Shown here piece after piece: positions 39,942 to 51,018 of a stretch of DNA of 64,000 bases. How positions within the stretch are numbered: position 1 is the stretch's first letter; each line of letters starts with the position of its first letter. The stretch is from Diphasiastrum complanatum (lineage: Eukaryota; Streptophyta; Lycopodiopsida; Lycopodiales; Lycopodiaceae): assembly GCA_029204225.1 (NCBI GenBank), contig CM055092.1, positions 85,305,878 to 85,369,877 of the forward strand. Direction: 5' to 3'. Below the pieces are notes generated by a model that worked only from the letters and a program-made list of their open reading frames with translations, searched no databases and had not been told where the DNA came from. The position numbers were made by a program, and so were the translations under genes.

Positions 39942-41480
39942 CTACACTGTCAATCTTGTTGAGTCAAAGTCTTCTCCTTCCCTGAAGACATAAAGATTGC
40001 AATCAGACTTACTCTTCTCAAACCCTTGCCTTGCAAAGTACTCGTCAATTCGGCTATACCAAGCCCTTGGCGCCTGTTTGAGCCCATACAAGGCTTTCCT
40101 AAGCCTGCAAACCAGATTTTCCTTGCCTGTTATCTCAAACCCCTGCGGTTGTTCCATGTAAACCTCCTCTTGTAGGTGCCCATTAAGAAAGGCACTCTTG
40201 ACATCCAGATGGACATCCCAATCAAAATGTGAGGCTATGGCCAAAACGGTCCTAATAGATGTCATCTTAGCAACAGGTGCGAACGTCTCATCATAGTCTA
40301 GCCCCTCCTACTGGGCGTAGCCTTTCGCCACCAACCTTGCCTTGTACTTGTCCACTATTCCATTGGCATGAAACTTGGTCTTATAGACCCACTTGCAACC
40401 TATTGGTTGCTTCCCTTCTAGCAATGTAGTGAGCTCCCATGTGTCATTCTTGACAATGGAGTCGTACTCCTCCTGCATGGCATGTTGCCATACCTTTTCC
40501 TTCACGGCTTCGTGAAAGAATTGTGGCTCATCTGCATTCAAAATAGTGGACATAAGAGCAAAGATAGTCTCTTGTCTCTCATGAGACCTAAGAGATCTTC
40601 TGACATCCTGTTCACTACTTTCTCCTTCTTCTATCATTTGACCCTCTTTGATTGTTTCCCAATACCACATAGGTAGCTTCTTCCTAGCGGTAGGCGATGT
40701 GGATGGTGACCATGTATCCCATGGTATTGTCTTAGTCTTCCGTTTGTCCCCAATTTCAGCTTCTGGTACTTGGCCAAAAAGAGGTCTCGAACTAGTATGT
40801 TCGGTTTCCTGTTGTTGCTCTTGCACTTGAGGCTCACAGGACTCTTGACTAGGATCCTCATCCGTGGAATCAATCAAGGGTATGAACTCAGAAGTTCCAT
40901 CCTTCTCCTGCTCCTGTATCTTGGGTGAATGCTCTTCATCAAAGATGACATCTCGACTTAGGATCTTCTTCCTGTTTTCGAGATCATATAGCACATAGGC
41001 TTTCTCACCTTCACTATACCTAAGGAAGATACACTTCACGGATTTTGCATCAAGTTTCTTCCGCAAGTCCTTTGGTATATGTGCATATGCTGTACACCCA
41101 AATACTCGTAGGCTGCCCACTTTGGGCTTGTTGCCACTATACGCTTCTTGTGGCGTGATTCCTTTAACTGCTTTGGTTGGACTTCTATTCAATAGAAAAA
41201 CAGCAGTTGCTACCGCTTCCGCCCAAAAGGAATTTGGCAACCCCTTTGCCTTGAGCATGCTCCTCGCACACTCAACTATAGACCTGTTTTTCCGCTCAGC
41301 CACGCCGTTCTGCTGCGGTGTATGTGGAGCAGTAAATTGTCTCTTTATCCCACATGCGTTGCAAAGATCTTTGAACTCATCAGAAATATACTCACTACCC
41401 TTATCTGACATGAGAGTCTTTAACCTCTTCCTTATGTGGTTTTCCACCAAAGCTTTCCACTGTTTAAAGTCTAAAGCTTT
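39942..41480 (-). pseudogene. Copia integrase-RT polyprotein piece
   Basis: The integrase half shows TLMSDKGSEYISDEFKDLCN (second Asp) and [20 protein letters not shown] (Glu), then [20 protein letters not shown]. After an acidic linker, the RT starts at NDTWELTTLLEGKQPIGCKW and YKARLVAKGYAQ. A TAG stop sits at 40307. The second frame (40265-39942) continues LDVKSAFLNGHLQEEVYMEQ and ALYGLKQAPRAWYSRIDEYF, and ends before the YVDD box. Apart from the one stop, the 40308-41480 frame is long and clean. Confidence 0.9.
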
Positions 41481-41640
41481 GGTGGAAAACCACACAATAG
41501 TTGTAGTTGCACAATAGTCATGGAAAACCATAATCTGAAGCTGAAATCTGAACCCTTTTATGGAAAACCGCACAAATGGTTTTCAGATTATAATCATAAC
41601 CCTTTTATGGAAAACCGCACAAATGCCCATACTTGCACAA
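41436..41640. repeat. foldback and direct repeats at a deletion junction
   Basis: A perfect 21-bp inverted repeat (41436-41456 and 41473-41493) has a 16-nt loop; the right arm reads AAAGCTTTGGTGGAAAACCA plus C. A 27-bp direct repeat follows at 41552-41578 and 41599-41625 (starts ACCCTTTTATGG). A shorter repeat, CACAATAGTTGTAGTTGC, recurs near 41494 and 41636. The cluster lies where gag is fused to mid-integrase. Confidence 0.9.
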
Positions 41641-41768
41641 TAGTTGTAGTTGCCCTTCCTCTTGGGTGTAGATGAGGAATTGGTGCTTGACTCCTCTCCA
41701 ACCTGTAACTTGGACACCTGCTGCTCCAAGCTTTGCTTTGAGTTCTTCTTTTTGCCTTTGCCTTTCTT

Positions 41769-42412
41769 CTAAAAGTTTTGCTTCTTCTTAGAAGCAAATG
41801 CATGTTCTGAATTATCTTCCCTTTCAAAAAGATTCTTCCTTCTCATCTCCTCCTGTAAAAGAAGACCACATAACTCCCCAAAGGTTGGGAGTTTCTCCCT
41901 AGCAGAAAGGGACATCACATAGTCTTGATAGTTGAATGACAAGCTAGTCAAGACTATGGGGACAATACTCCTATCACTTACTGTCTCTCCAACTGAAGCA
42001 AGCTGATTCATTAGGTCTTTGACCTTTGAAATATGATAGTCCAAGCATCCACTGCATCCCTTGCATTGCAAATGTGAGGAATAATATTGTCCTTGACAGA
42101 AAGATCGATCATCCTATGAGCTTTCTGTCTCCTGTTCATGCAGTGCTTCAATTTAGGATCAGTTGTTGGTATAGGCTCTCTACCTGCCATCAACTCCCAG
42201 CAATTCATGTCCATCAAGATATTAGCCATCTTGAACTTCCACACTATGTAGTTTGTGCCATCAAGTTTGCTAGATTCACCCAGCAAACTCTCCCCAAGAC
42301 TAGCCATGCTATAATCTGTGCTCAAACAGAAGCTCAACCTGAAAAAGATCAGAAAAGAAACAACTTCAGCAACAAGGGTTTGACCCCAAACTAGGATATG
42401 TAGCCACTTCAA
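41769..42412 (-). pseudogene. Copia gag, frameshifted
   Basis: The frame from 42412 has its likely start at about 42308: [20 protein letters not shown] then IVWKFKMANILMDM. The second frame (42071-41769) gives KVKDLMNQLASVGETVSDRS and EEMRRKNLFEREDNSEHAFA. One frameshift near 42020-42070 separates the halves. Confidence 0.85.
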
Positions 42413-42479
42413 GGCAACCCTTCAGCTCCTGCTTTTGACTTTACCACTTGGTATGGCCTCACTAGCACAAGCACTAGGC

Positions 42480-43440
42480 CCTACTTTTAAGGAGGGAAGG
42501 AATATTACTGTGGACAATTTCCAGTCCCTATGTCAATTTTGTGGAAATTTTAACACCATCGATTCAACGACAGTGGGTCAGCATTCATGGAATGTCTAGC
42601 GATATTGTAGACCCTACTATAAGTGAGGTGAACATTGGAACAAAGAAAGATTATGTAAACTTATTGAGCAGAATGAACAATCATGGCGACAGTCCCATGA
42701 CCAGATGGCGATATTGATGGCATATTGTAAGTCTATGCCTGTTACCTGGTCCATGTCACGAAGATTGAATGCTAATCTTAATCTGGGCGAAACTAATTCC
42801 TTGCCAAATATAAATGTCAATCCCCACTATGGCATGAAGGTTGATGACTTCACAACGACGCCTCCTATAATTCAAGAGCGAACTTCCAAGCTACAATCAG
42901 ATAACGATCGAGATGTATTGAGTAAACAAGATCATGAATCTTTTGATGAAGCTGATGATTTCGAGGAAGAAAGCAAAATTCTTAATATCGATCTATCTTC
43001 CACAGAGACGAATCAATATCAGCAAAGCACCAATGGACAAGTGGATGAAGATCAAGTTTAAAATCCAGATCAAGTCTTGCTTGACAGCTGTAATGATCAG
43101 GTCGATGGTCAAAATAAAGAGGTCTATTATGAGCAAAGCAAACTTCTTCAACTGCAGTTAAATCATGGAGTACAATCTGATTGTCGAGAATTACGCTCTA
43201 CTCCACAAATCAGTAGTTATGACCATATTACTGATAATGATCTATATGGAATTATGCCTGAACATGGATCAATCGAGTGGTATAACACTTATGCAAAATT
43301 CAAATATCAATACAGCAACGAGCTTTTTGATGATGAAATTGGTATTAACATTGCGCCAATGAAGTCAATAATAGGAGATACATATCAAGATCTGAAGCAA
43401 ATTTGCACCGGGCTACCAACTAAAGAGTTCAATGTGATAT
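42480..43440 (+). pseudogene. acidic Gln/Asp-rich retroelement ORF
   Basis: Two frames (42705-43061 and 43077-43469) are separated by one TAA at 43060. Upstream, near 42610-42650, a CRPYYK-GEHWNKERLCKLI pattern is zinc-knuckle-like (Cys, Gly-Glu-His, Cys) but degenerate. The main part is hydrophilic: HESFDEADDFEEESKILNID, TNQYQQSTNGQVDEDQV, SLEWYNTYAKF-like end. It is possibly a gag-like protein of the 37668-43814 element. No protease or polymerase motifs. Confidence 0.4.
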
Positions 43441-43814
43441 GCCAAATAAGGCCCCAAACTTGTAGTTGAGCCACAAATGACCACTATAAATAGCTGAGGT
43501 CGTGCTAAATTTGAAGGCTTTGAACCCTATGTGTTCTCTTGTGTTCTTGAAGCTTTTCTTTGAGAGCTTTCTTGAATGGTTTGTGGTTCATGTGCCTAAA
43601 ATCACATGAGAGCTATGATCATGCTCTAGAATCACTTCCCTATCCTTTGAATGATCTCCATTCATTAATAATGAATGCTTACTTTGCCTAATTTGGTGAA
43701 GTCTTTCTACATTTATTTAATTTTTTAATTTTTGTCTTATTTCTTGATTTCTTGCATTTTCATTGTAATTTGATGTTCATGAATGGATTAGATGTTTTAA
43801 TGCTAAGGTTGGCA
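43437..43814 (+). repeat. partial 3' LTR
   Basis: Matches 37862-38254 of the 5' LTR (ACCACTATAAATAG box, TTGAATGATCTCCATTCATT, GGTTGGCA end). The first about 195 bp of the LTR are missing at the left, which indicates a deletion between the acidic ORF and the LTR. Confidence 0.8.
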
Positions 43815-45310
43815 CACGACAGTTTGTTCATGTTTATGTAGGAGTGGAATCAGCAAGCAGGAACAAAGGTGCTCTCTATGCAGAACGATTTGCCTGGTTT
43901 GGTATGCTGTTTTGTGGTGATACAAGCAGGCGACCGCTGGAAACTTTGTAGAGGAAACTCACTTTGAATTGGAAGTCAAGAGTGTTAATAGCTTGCTGGA
44001 ACCTGTAATGAGTTGAAGTAAGTTGGAAACAGCTAATTGTAGGCAGCTCATAGGTGAGATAAACGCCAACACATGTTAAATAATGTGTCCAAAATTTTGA
44101 CACAGTTTTATCCAGTTTTGTCAGGTAAGCATTTTGAAATTAATTATTTTCTATTCTCTGTTTACGACTCAATTTCAAATACCATAGTTCTTTCTTTAAG
44201 GGTATCTTTCTTGGCATGCCTTTTTGTAACACATGTTTCGCCTATCAGAAGTTGTATGCAACATTGTCAATGTCAATGAACATGCACCAACGACATAACT
44301 TATGTGTGGCTAAACATTAACACCAGCATCTGCAATTTAGTGCTCGTCTTGCAAAGGATACATATATTAATCAGGTAGTTTTCTTTGTGATGTCAAGCCC
44401 ATGCTTTTCGCTAGAGAATGCTAGTGTTGAACTTTCATATACAAATGATACGCACAAGGATTTGCATCAGTGAATCACACAAGGGGCTTGCAAGTAACAT
44501 GACTACTAAATAGTTAGGAAAAGTTCATACTCAATGACCTGCTCGGCCAAAAAGATGAATTTCGAAATAGATACACATTGAGAATGATTCGGATAATTCA
44601 AGGTAGCTGTTGAATGCAAATGTTGTTAGTCTGTGTCCAGCTTAACAGGCGAGATTTTGACATGGTTGAATCCATCACCTAAACTCAACTACCTCGTATA
44701 TATATTTATAGTTATTGGGGAGCACATTTTGAGCAAAGGTCCTTTTCTTGGAACATGTTCCGATCAGCAACGTTCATGTTGCCTGGGGAGTGCCCTCAGG
44801 CATTCCTTGATGGAGAGAATGCATTCCCTTGGCCATGCAAGCACCTAAACCTTGAGGATCTAATGTCACCTGGGCCTCTAGGACTTCATTTTTTATGAAA
44901 ACAATTATTATATTTATAACAGGATTTCTTTGGAAATGCTGATGCCTCGTGTAGTAGATTTATTCTTAAGTTTATGGTTTGTTGTAGCTATGGATTGGAG
45001 ATAAATTGTGCCTTGGTAGGTCTCTTCAAATTTCAGCTCAAGAAAACCATGATGACATGGTGCTTCCCATGCAACCACCCCTTTCCCCCCTTACTTTTTC
45101 TTTTGGGGAAAAAAAAGGAAGCTTTTGTGTGTAGAGGGGTCCAGGCATGCCTCTGTTTTCTAGCAACTGTAACGTTCATGAAACACCATAAATTTGCGAT
45201 TCTCAAGACAACAGCTATAATATAGTCCTTGCAGTGCTTTTCGTTAAGCTCTTTCTCAACCTAACCAATGCCATGTGCAGCGGAAGCATTCATTTATCAA
45301 TCATTATGAC
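43815..45310. other. intergenic, no recognised gene
   Basis: Several frames of under 85 codons, none with a family signature. The start, TTTATGTAG/GAGTGG at about 43838-43846, looks like a splice acceptor and could belong to a LIG1 3' UTR exon. Confidence 0.4.
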
Positions 45311-45454
45311 ATTGAAAGATTAACACACAAGCAATGTAGATATGGAAACATTCATCACAAAATCACTAGATTTTCTTTACTTATTGAAAGATTAGCACAC
45401 AAGAAATGTAGAGATGGAAACATTCATCACAAAATCACTAGATTTTCTTTACTT
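45311..45454. repeat. 72-bp tandem duplication
   Basis: Two units of 72 bp (45311-45382 and 45383-45454), each beginning ATTGAAAGATTA and ending TTTCTTTACTTA, with about four differences. Confidence 0.9.
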
Positions 45455-46814
45455 ATCTTAAATCACATTACAAGAGCAAAAGTTTTCACACTAGAATGAC
45501 AGATTAAGAGATGGGAGAGTGTTAGTGCTTCCTCACATCTGATCCTCTTAGCATAAGCTCCTTTTCAACTTTAAAGGACCAATTGACTTGCATTACTTTC
45601 ACATAGGTGTATTTTTGACATTATTTGAGCACTAAATACACCCAATAATGTTGGCACACTTTTATTTTCAGCAACTTCATATTGGGCTTTATCCAAATTG
45701 ATATGTATGGCCTCAATAAGTGGTGGGTCGGTGAAGGCTTCCTTTCTTTTCCTTGATGTCATTGGTTCAACTCCAATCAGGTGCATAAAGGAATATCCAT
45801 GAGTAAAAACAACTATGTAGCTTTAGGAGGAAGATCTTGTGGTCCACTTAAACACAATCGTTTATGAGGGCTCCAGATATGTAGAGAATATGGCAAACAT
45901 CAGCCAAACAAAGAGAATTATGTAACATTGCCAAGAGTAAAGGGGAGAGCGGACAACTTTATTGGCCATTATACAATACACTTACAAACTCATTGTCTGT
46001 CAAACAACATTCTTTTCAATCACCAAAACAAGCAATGAAAACTTATAGGTAGTAAAATTTGATATCTTTTTGAAAATGAGCTTGACACAAATAAAACATA
46101 ATATTTTTGAAGCTTTAGAATGAAAACTAGGAATCGTGTCTAGGCGAATGACATAGTGCATCAACATAAACAAGACATTCAAACGAAAGTGCAAACCATT
46201 TGCAAGCTTGAAGTAGTTTTGTGTTTGACCCTAGCCTAGTGAAATTTCTTTTGAAATATTTAATAAGTTTGAGAGCGTATTGTGTAGATATGTTGGTGAC
46301 AGGTCACAAACGGGAACAACAATGTTATTGGTGCCTATTTGGAGTAGGTGAGTTAATATAGGCACTTCTTTGTAAACATCTATGTGGGCTAGAAGCAAAA
46401 TAAAGACAATTTGACAATGATGTTTAGGTTAGATGAAAATGTTGTTCGAGGAAGGTGTTTGCAAAGGTTTGAAAACTTTAAACAATCTGTCTTGTGAAGC
46501 TAGATAGTGCTATTGTCGAGTGAAAATTAGTTTCACAGACATGTGAAATTGCTAGTCCACAATTTTATTGTAGCATCTGTCTTGGTAACAATATGCTATA
46601 CATGTAGTATTGTTGGATTGCTAGAATATTTTGCAAGTGTGACAAATTCTTTATAATTTTTGAGCATGCAAGAGTTGTTATTGTGATTCCTATCCACTCT
46701 TTTTGTCTTGCAACTTTCTGGAGTATTGAATCACATGTTATTCACCAAAGGCCTTATACATTTTTAGTGCACTTGTGATCATAATTCTTTTTTATTTTAG
46801 TATCACTTCTGGCA
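45455..46814. other. intergenic, no recognised gene
   Basis: AT-rich DNA. No coding, LTR or RNA gene signature was recognised. Confidence 0.5.
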
Positions 46815-47165
46815 TATGCATATGTGACAAACATAAAGAATGATGCAAATTGCCTCATTATGGAAGATGCACATACATTCATGTTTTTTTTACAAGTATT
46901 TTCTGTTCAATTTTTTATTTGAACCATTAGTGCATGTTTCTAATCCTTTTGACTCATTGTTATTAGCACTTGAATATGAGACAAATGCATATGCATATGA
47001 GACAAACATAAAGTATGATGCAAATTGCCCACCTGATGTAGATTATGCAAGATGCACATACATTCATGTCTTTTACAAGTATTTTTTGTTCACCTTTTTA
47101 TTTGAAATATTAGTGCATGTTTCTATTCCTTTGACTCATTGTTGTTATCATTTGAATTAGAGACA
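46815..47165. repeat. tandem duplication, about 175 bp
   Basis: Two diverged units (about 46815-46985 and 46993-47165) share ACAAACATAAAG, GATGCAAATTGCC, GATGCACATACATTCATG and TTAGTGCATGTTTCTA in the same order. A frame of 106 codons spans both but is only a product of the repeat. Confidence 0.85.
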
Positions 47166-47511
47166 AATGTGGATGAGTGTAGCCATTTTGGCTACCATCT
47201 CAAATATTTGCATCTCGCTTCTTAATAGGAATATAAGCAAATAATTTTAGGGAGATCATCATCATTTACCTATTCCAAAATAAGACCATTATTAAACTGG
47301 TGGTAAATAAATAATGATGTGTCGAGCACGTAGGAAAGATAAAGATAAAATTAGTGTTTTAGTATGTGGTGTGCATTATTGTAAATACCACTATCTTTTA
47401 TTGTTTTTGTTAGCTTTTTATTATCCTATGTGATCATGTGCATCAAAAAGAACTTTTAAACTTGGAGCTCATTAAAGATATAAATGACCATTCAAAGTTG
47501 ATTATCAAAAT
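47166..47511. other. intergenic, nothing recognised
   Basis: AT-rich sequence without visible features. Confidence 0.5.
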
Positions 47512-47684
47512 GTTGTTGTCATGTATTGCATGTATTTAGCTCGTGTACTTTATAGTTGAAATGCTAAATATAGCCATAGAGCTGAATTAGATTAGGATTA
47601 GTCAATAAAATAGTTAATAAATTGGCTTGAATGTTGGCTGATTTTGATGAATCCCCAAGATACTCGGACAGAGCAACTCAAGAG
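47512..47684. repeat. left part of an interrupted LTR
   Basis: Resembles the left end of the LTR at 37668 (GCTAAATATAGCCATAGAGCT against GCCAAATATAGCCATGGAGCT; ATTAG(A/G)(T/A)TAG block). It ends AACTCAAGAG, where the last five bases are the target duplication of the element at 47685. The right part is at 53926-54560. Confidence 0.5.
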
Positions 47685-48421
47685 TGTTAAATTTCACACG
47701 TGTGGACTATCCACTACATGTACTTGTGATCTCCTAAGGTGTGTAGATGCACCAAGATCAAGACTAGATTGAGATTCAAGATCAATCTTGAATCCTATGG
47801 CAAAAACACACTACTATATGCATTCAATCACTTCCAACTCTCACTCACACGTGTAGGAAGTATTCAAAAAATAATCTAAGTAAAAACAAGCTGCTCTCCT
47901 CGGGTAGAGAGAGAAAATGCATCAAGAGCTCTCAGGTAGAGAGAGAAAGCTAGAAATCCAATAACTCACAAAATCCATGAAATCACCAAATCAATTGACT
48001 CCAAAATGAGGAGTACAATGATATTAGTAGGTCCACGAGCTACCACTATGCTTAACTATGATTGGACCACATTTTGTCACCTCTTGATCCTATTGGATCA
48101 TTGATCTATGCACCTCTTAATTCTATTGGACTATATTCAAGCACACCTCAATTTCCTATTGGACCTCACAAGGTTCCACCTCTATATCCTATTGGACCTC
48201 TTGGAATTCATCAAACAAAAACTTTACACTTGTCTACACTCTAATTAGCAAGTGTTTAGCCTCTTACTCTATTTTGGCTCAATAGTGACATTACAAGTGG
48301 AAATGCATAATTTGCCATCTATGCCAAATTTATTCCTATCAACATCCAACACCTAGATGCTTGATGTAAAAAACATAAGACCCCTATATCTAACATAGAT
48401 AATCTTTTTCAATTCTTCACA
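47685..48421 (-). repeat. 3' LTR
   Basis: In + reading it starts TGTTAAATTTCACACG and ends TCTTCACA. It contains duplicated GGTAGAGAGAGAAA blocks (about 47903-47950) and several copies of ATCCTATTGGA or TCCTATTGGACC (48090-48205). Confidence 0.95.
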
Positions 48422-48436
48422 CTCCTAAAAAATTAT

Positions 48437-50176
48437 CTATGAAGATTTGAGCATTGATCTTGATATAACTCCAAGATTAGATCTATGCTTGATGAAAGCA
48501 CTTTTGCTCAAAGGCTTGGTGAGTAGATCGGCAATACAAGAGGACGAGTTGACATGCTCCAAATAGATTTCTCCTCCAATAAGCTTTTCTCTCACAAAAT
48601 GGTGTGCCACTTCTATGTGCTTGCTTCTTGCATGAAATATGAGATTATTGGCAAGAGCTTGGGCCGAGATGTTATCACACTTGATCATTGGTAGATCATC
48701 CTCCTTGATGCACTTTAGTTCCATTAATAACCTCTTGATCCAAAGCACTTCTTTGGTAGTTGTAGTGAGTGCTTTGTACTCGGCCTCACATGAAGAGAGA
48801 GATATAGTATCTTGCTTTTTGGAAAGCCAAGATATTAGATTGCCTCCAAGAAAGATAGTGAATGCACTAATAGACTTTCGATCCATCTTGTTACTTGCAA
48901 AGTCCGAATCCGAGTAGCCAATAATGGATAGATTTTTACTTTTATAGAGTAGACCATAATCACAAGATGAAGATACATATCTTAAAATCCTCTTGGCCAT
49001 CTTCCAATGATAGATCTTAGGTTCTTGCATAAATTGACTCAATTTGTGCACACAAAAACTAAGATCGGGCCTAGTAATGGTAAGCCAAATCAAGGAACCT
49101 ACAAGACTCCTAAAAAGTGTGATGTCCTCAAAGGATCTTTCATCACCTTTATTAGGATCTTTTACAATTTGCTCCATTGGAGTATCTATGCTCTTAGAAT
49201 TTTCCATATGAAATTTTTCCAACATAGAGTGAGCATATCTAGATCGGCATATAAAGACATGATTTTCATAAAAATCAATTTCTAGGCCTAGGATGTAATG
49301 TATCTCTCCTAGATCTTGCATTTTAAACTCACATCCAAGTGCTAGCTTGGTTTCATCAACTAGCTTGATACAACTTCCACAAAGAATAATGTCATCAACA
49401 TAAATTAGAAGAATGACAATATTGCTATCAACAAACTTTAGATACATGGAAGGATCATAGTCACTAAGAGTAAATCCTAGTGAGATAAGAAAAGAGTTAA
49501 GTCTTGAATACCATGATCTTGGTGCTTGCTTGAGTCCATAAAGACTTTTGAAGAGCAAGCACACTTTGGACTCATCCTTGATGAATCCTTGAGGTTGTTC
49601 CATATAGATCTCCTCCTCAAAATAACCATTTAGAAAAGCATTGGATACATCTAATTGGAACACCTTCCACTTGAAAAAACAAGTAAGAGAAATAAGAATT
49701 CTTATTGTCACCATCTTTGCAACGGGTGCAAAGGTCTCCTCATAATCAAGACCATGGATTTGAGCAAATCCTTTGGCACATAATCTTGCTTTATGCTTGT
49801 TGATGGTGCCATCATGATTGAACTTGATCCGAAATACCCACTTGCAACCAATCACATGCTTGTTGGAAGGAGGATCCACAAGCTCCCAAGTATTGTTGGT
49901 GATCAATGCATCATACTCTTGCTTCATGGCATCATACCACTCCTTGGTATTGAGTGCCTCTTGTACATTCTTTGGCTCTTCATGAGAGACATAAAAAACA
50001 TAATTAGTGGAATCAAGATCCACTTGTTTGCCTTTGTCAACATATGAGAGCCTCTTAGGCTCGGATCTATCTCTCATGGATCTTCTTGGTGAAAAAATCC
50101 GAGGAGAGTCTTCTTCAAATCTCGACCCCATCACATCATGATTGTCTTCAAAATCAATAATTGATGATGCATCCAT
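48437..50176 (-). CDS. Copia reverse transcriptase and RNase H
   Basis: 579 codons, uninterrupted. RT: NNTWELVDPPSNKHVIGCKW, KARLCAKGFAQIHGLDYEET, VFQLDVSNAFLNGYFEEEIY, SLYGLKQAPRSWYSRLNSFL, and active site VILLIYVDDIILCG with YVDD intact. RNase H: YSDSDFASNKMDRKSISAFT (Asp), SLSSCEAEYKALTTTTKEVL (Glu) and KCDNISAQALANN (Asp), then HIEVAHHFVREKL and ADLLTKPLSKSAF. Both enzymes look catalytically complete. It ends 16 bp before the 3' LTR. Confidence 0.95.
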   Translation of the reverse strand: MDASSIIDFEDNHDVMGSRFEEDSPRIFSPRRSMRDRSEPKRLSYVDKGKQVDLDSTNYVFYVSHEEPKNVQEALNTKEWYDAMKQEYDALITNNTWELVDPPSNKHVIGCKWVFRIKFNHDGTINKHKARLCAKGFAQIHGLDYEETFAPVAKMVTIRILISLTCFFKWKVFQLDVSNAFLNGYFEEEIYMEQPQGFIKDESKVCLLFKSLYGLKQAPRSWYSRLNSFLISLGFTLSDYDPSMYLKFVDSNIVILLIYVDDIILCGSCIKLVDETKLALGCEFKMQDLGEIHYILGLEIDFYENHVFICRSRYAHSMLEKFHMENSKSIDTPMEQIVKDPNKGDERSFEDITLFRSLVGSLIWLTITRPDLSFCVHKLSQFMQEPKIYHWKMAKRILRYVSSSCDYGLLYKSKNLSIIGYSDSDFASNKMDRKSISAFTIFLGGNLISWLSKKQDTISLSSCEAEYKALTTTTKEVLWIKRLLMELKCIKEDDLPMIKCDNISAQALANNLIFHARSKHIEVAHHFVREKLIGGEIYLEHVNSSSCIADLLTKPLSKSAFIKHRSNLGVISRSMLKSS

Positions 50177-51003
50177 AGATTTCTTGATCTCGGCCTCTTC
50201 AAATGATGAGTGGTGATCTTCATGAAAGACAACATCACATCTCTACTTTCAATAACTTGAGAAGTAGAGAGTATAAAGACTCTATAGGCCTTCTTGGTGG
50301 ATGAGTATCCAACCATGATCCCTTTGCATGCACTAGGATCTTCCTTCTTCCTTGTTTCCAAGGGAATATGGACAAAGCATAAGCATCCAAAAACTCTAAG
50401 GTGATCAACCTTAGGCTTCTTAAAAAATAAGATTTTATATGGTGACTTTCCTCCAAGAGCTATATGTGGGAGCCTATTGCAAAGATAATTTGCACAATTA
50501 ATGGCTTCTCCCCAAAAATCTTTGGGCAAAGATGCCTCAATTCTCATAGATTTTGCACATTCACATAGAGATCTATTCTTTCTCTCGGCCACTCCATTTT
50601 GAGATGGAGAGTAGGCACAAGAAAACTCTCTTTTAATGCCTTCAAGCTCACAAAAAACTTGAAATTTATTGGAGATATATTCACCACCTCCATCACTTCT
50701 AAGAGCTTTAATCTTGAATGAGAATTGCTTCTCTACATAAGCTTTGAAAATAAGGAAATGATCAAACACCATAGATTTTGAAGCAAGAAGATATATCCAA
50801 GTGAATCTTGTGTAATCATCAATGAAAGTAACAAAACAAGTGGCTCCTCCCTTGCTTGTAGTTGATGAGAAATGCACATCCGAGTGGATTAACTTCAAAG
50901 GATGCTTGCTTTTGATAGAAGATATTGTGAATGGCTTTGTGTGAGATTTAGCAGTAGCACAAGCCTCACAAGGCTTGATCTTCTTGGAGAATGACTTTGG
51001 CAA
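50131..51003 (-). CDS. Copia integrase
   Basis: 290 codons, in frame with the upstream ORF after one stop codon. The zinc-binding CEACATAKSHTKPF leads into the core: LIHSDVHFSST (first Asp), ALRSDGGGEYISNKFQVF (second Asp) and [20 protein letters not shown] (Glu), so the DDE triad is intact. The C-terminal region LRVFGCLCFVHIPLETRKKE is present. Near 50236 a frameshift leads into a false tail; the true continuation is the RT frame, which overlaps from 50176. Confidence 0.92.
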   Translation of the reverse strand: MPKSFSKKIKPCEACATAKSHTKPFTISSIKSKHPLKLIHSDVHFSSTTSKGGATCFVTFIDDYTRFTWIYLLASKSMVFDHFLIFKAYVEKQFSFKIKALRSDGGGEYISNKFQVFCELEGIKREFSCAYSPSQNGVAERKNRSLCECAKSMRIEASLPKDFWGEAINCANYLCNRLPHIALGGKSPYKILFFKKPKVDHLRVFGCLCFVHIPLETRKKEDPSACKGIMVGYSSTKKAYRVFILSTSQVIESRDVMLSFMKITTHHLKRPRSRNLWMHHQLLILKTIMM

Positions 51004-51018
51004 GCCAATAGCTTTGGA

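Larger units (their letters stand above)
39940..42412 (-). mobile_element. truncated Copia, minus strand
   Basis: Read right to left: gag (42412-41769), a scrambled junction (about 41760-41480), the integrase C-terminal half and RT N-terminus (41573-40308), and the RT palm (40265-39942). Zinc knuckle, protease, the first half of integrase and RNase H are missing. No LTRs were seen at either end. Its gag resembles that of the Copia at 11640-14268. Confidence 0.85.
37668..43814 (+). mobile_element. LTR element of unknown lineage with a Copia insertion
   Basis: The 5' LTR (37668-38254) and a partial 3' LTR (about 43437-43814) share a long matching block ending GCTAAGGTTGGCA. A primer site (TGGTATTAGAGC, about 38266) follows the 5' LTR. 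The interior contains a T-rich leader, an acidic frame on the minus strand (39150-39875), a minus-strand Copia fragment (39940-42412) and a + strand Gln/Asp-rich frame (42480-43440). There is no protease, integrase or RT of its own. No target duplication is visible because the 3' LTR start is lost. Confidence 0.65.

Noticed and set aside
44633-45225. Possible host exons downstream of LIG1
   Set aside because: Frames are short, lack consistent splice sites and match no protein family I recognise.
46840-47160. 106-codon frame with hydrophobic stretches
   Set aside because: It spans a tandem duplication and its repeated peptide is only a result of that duplication.
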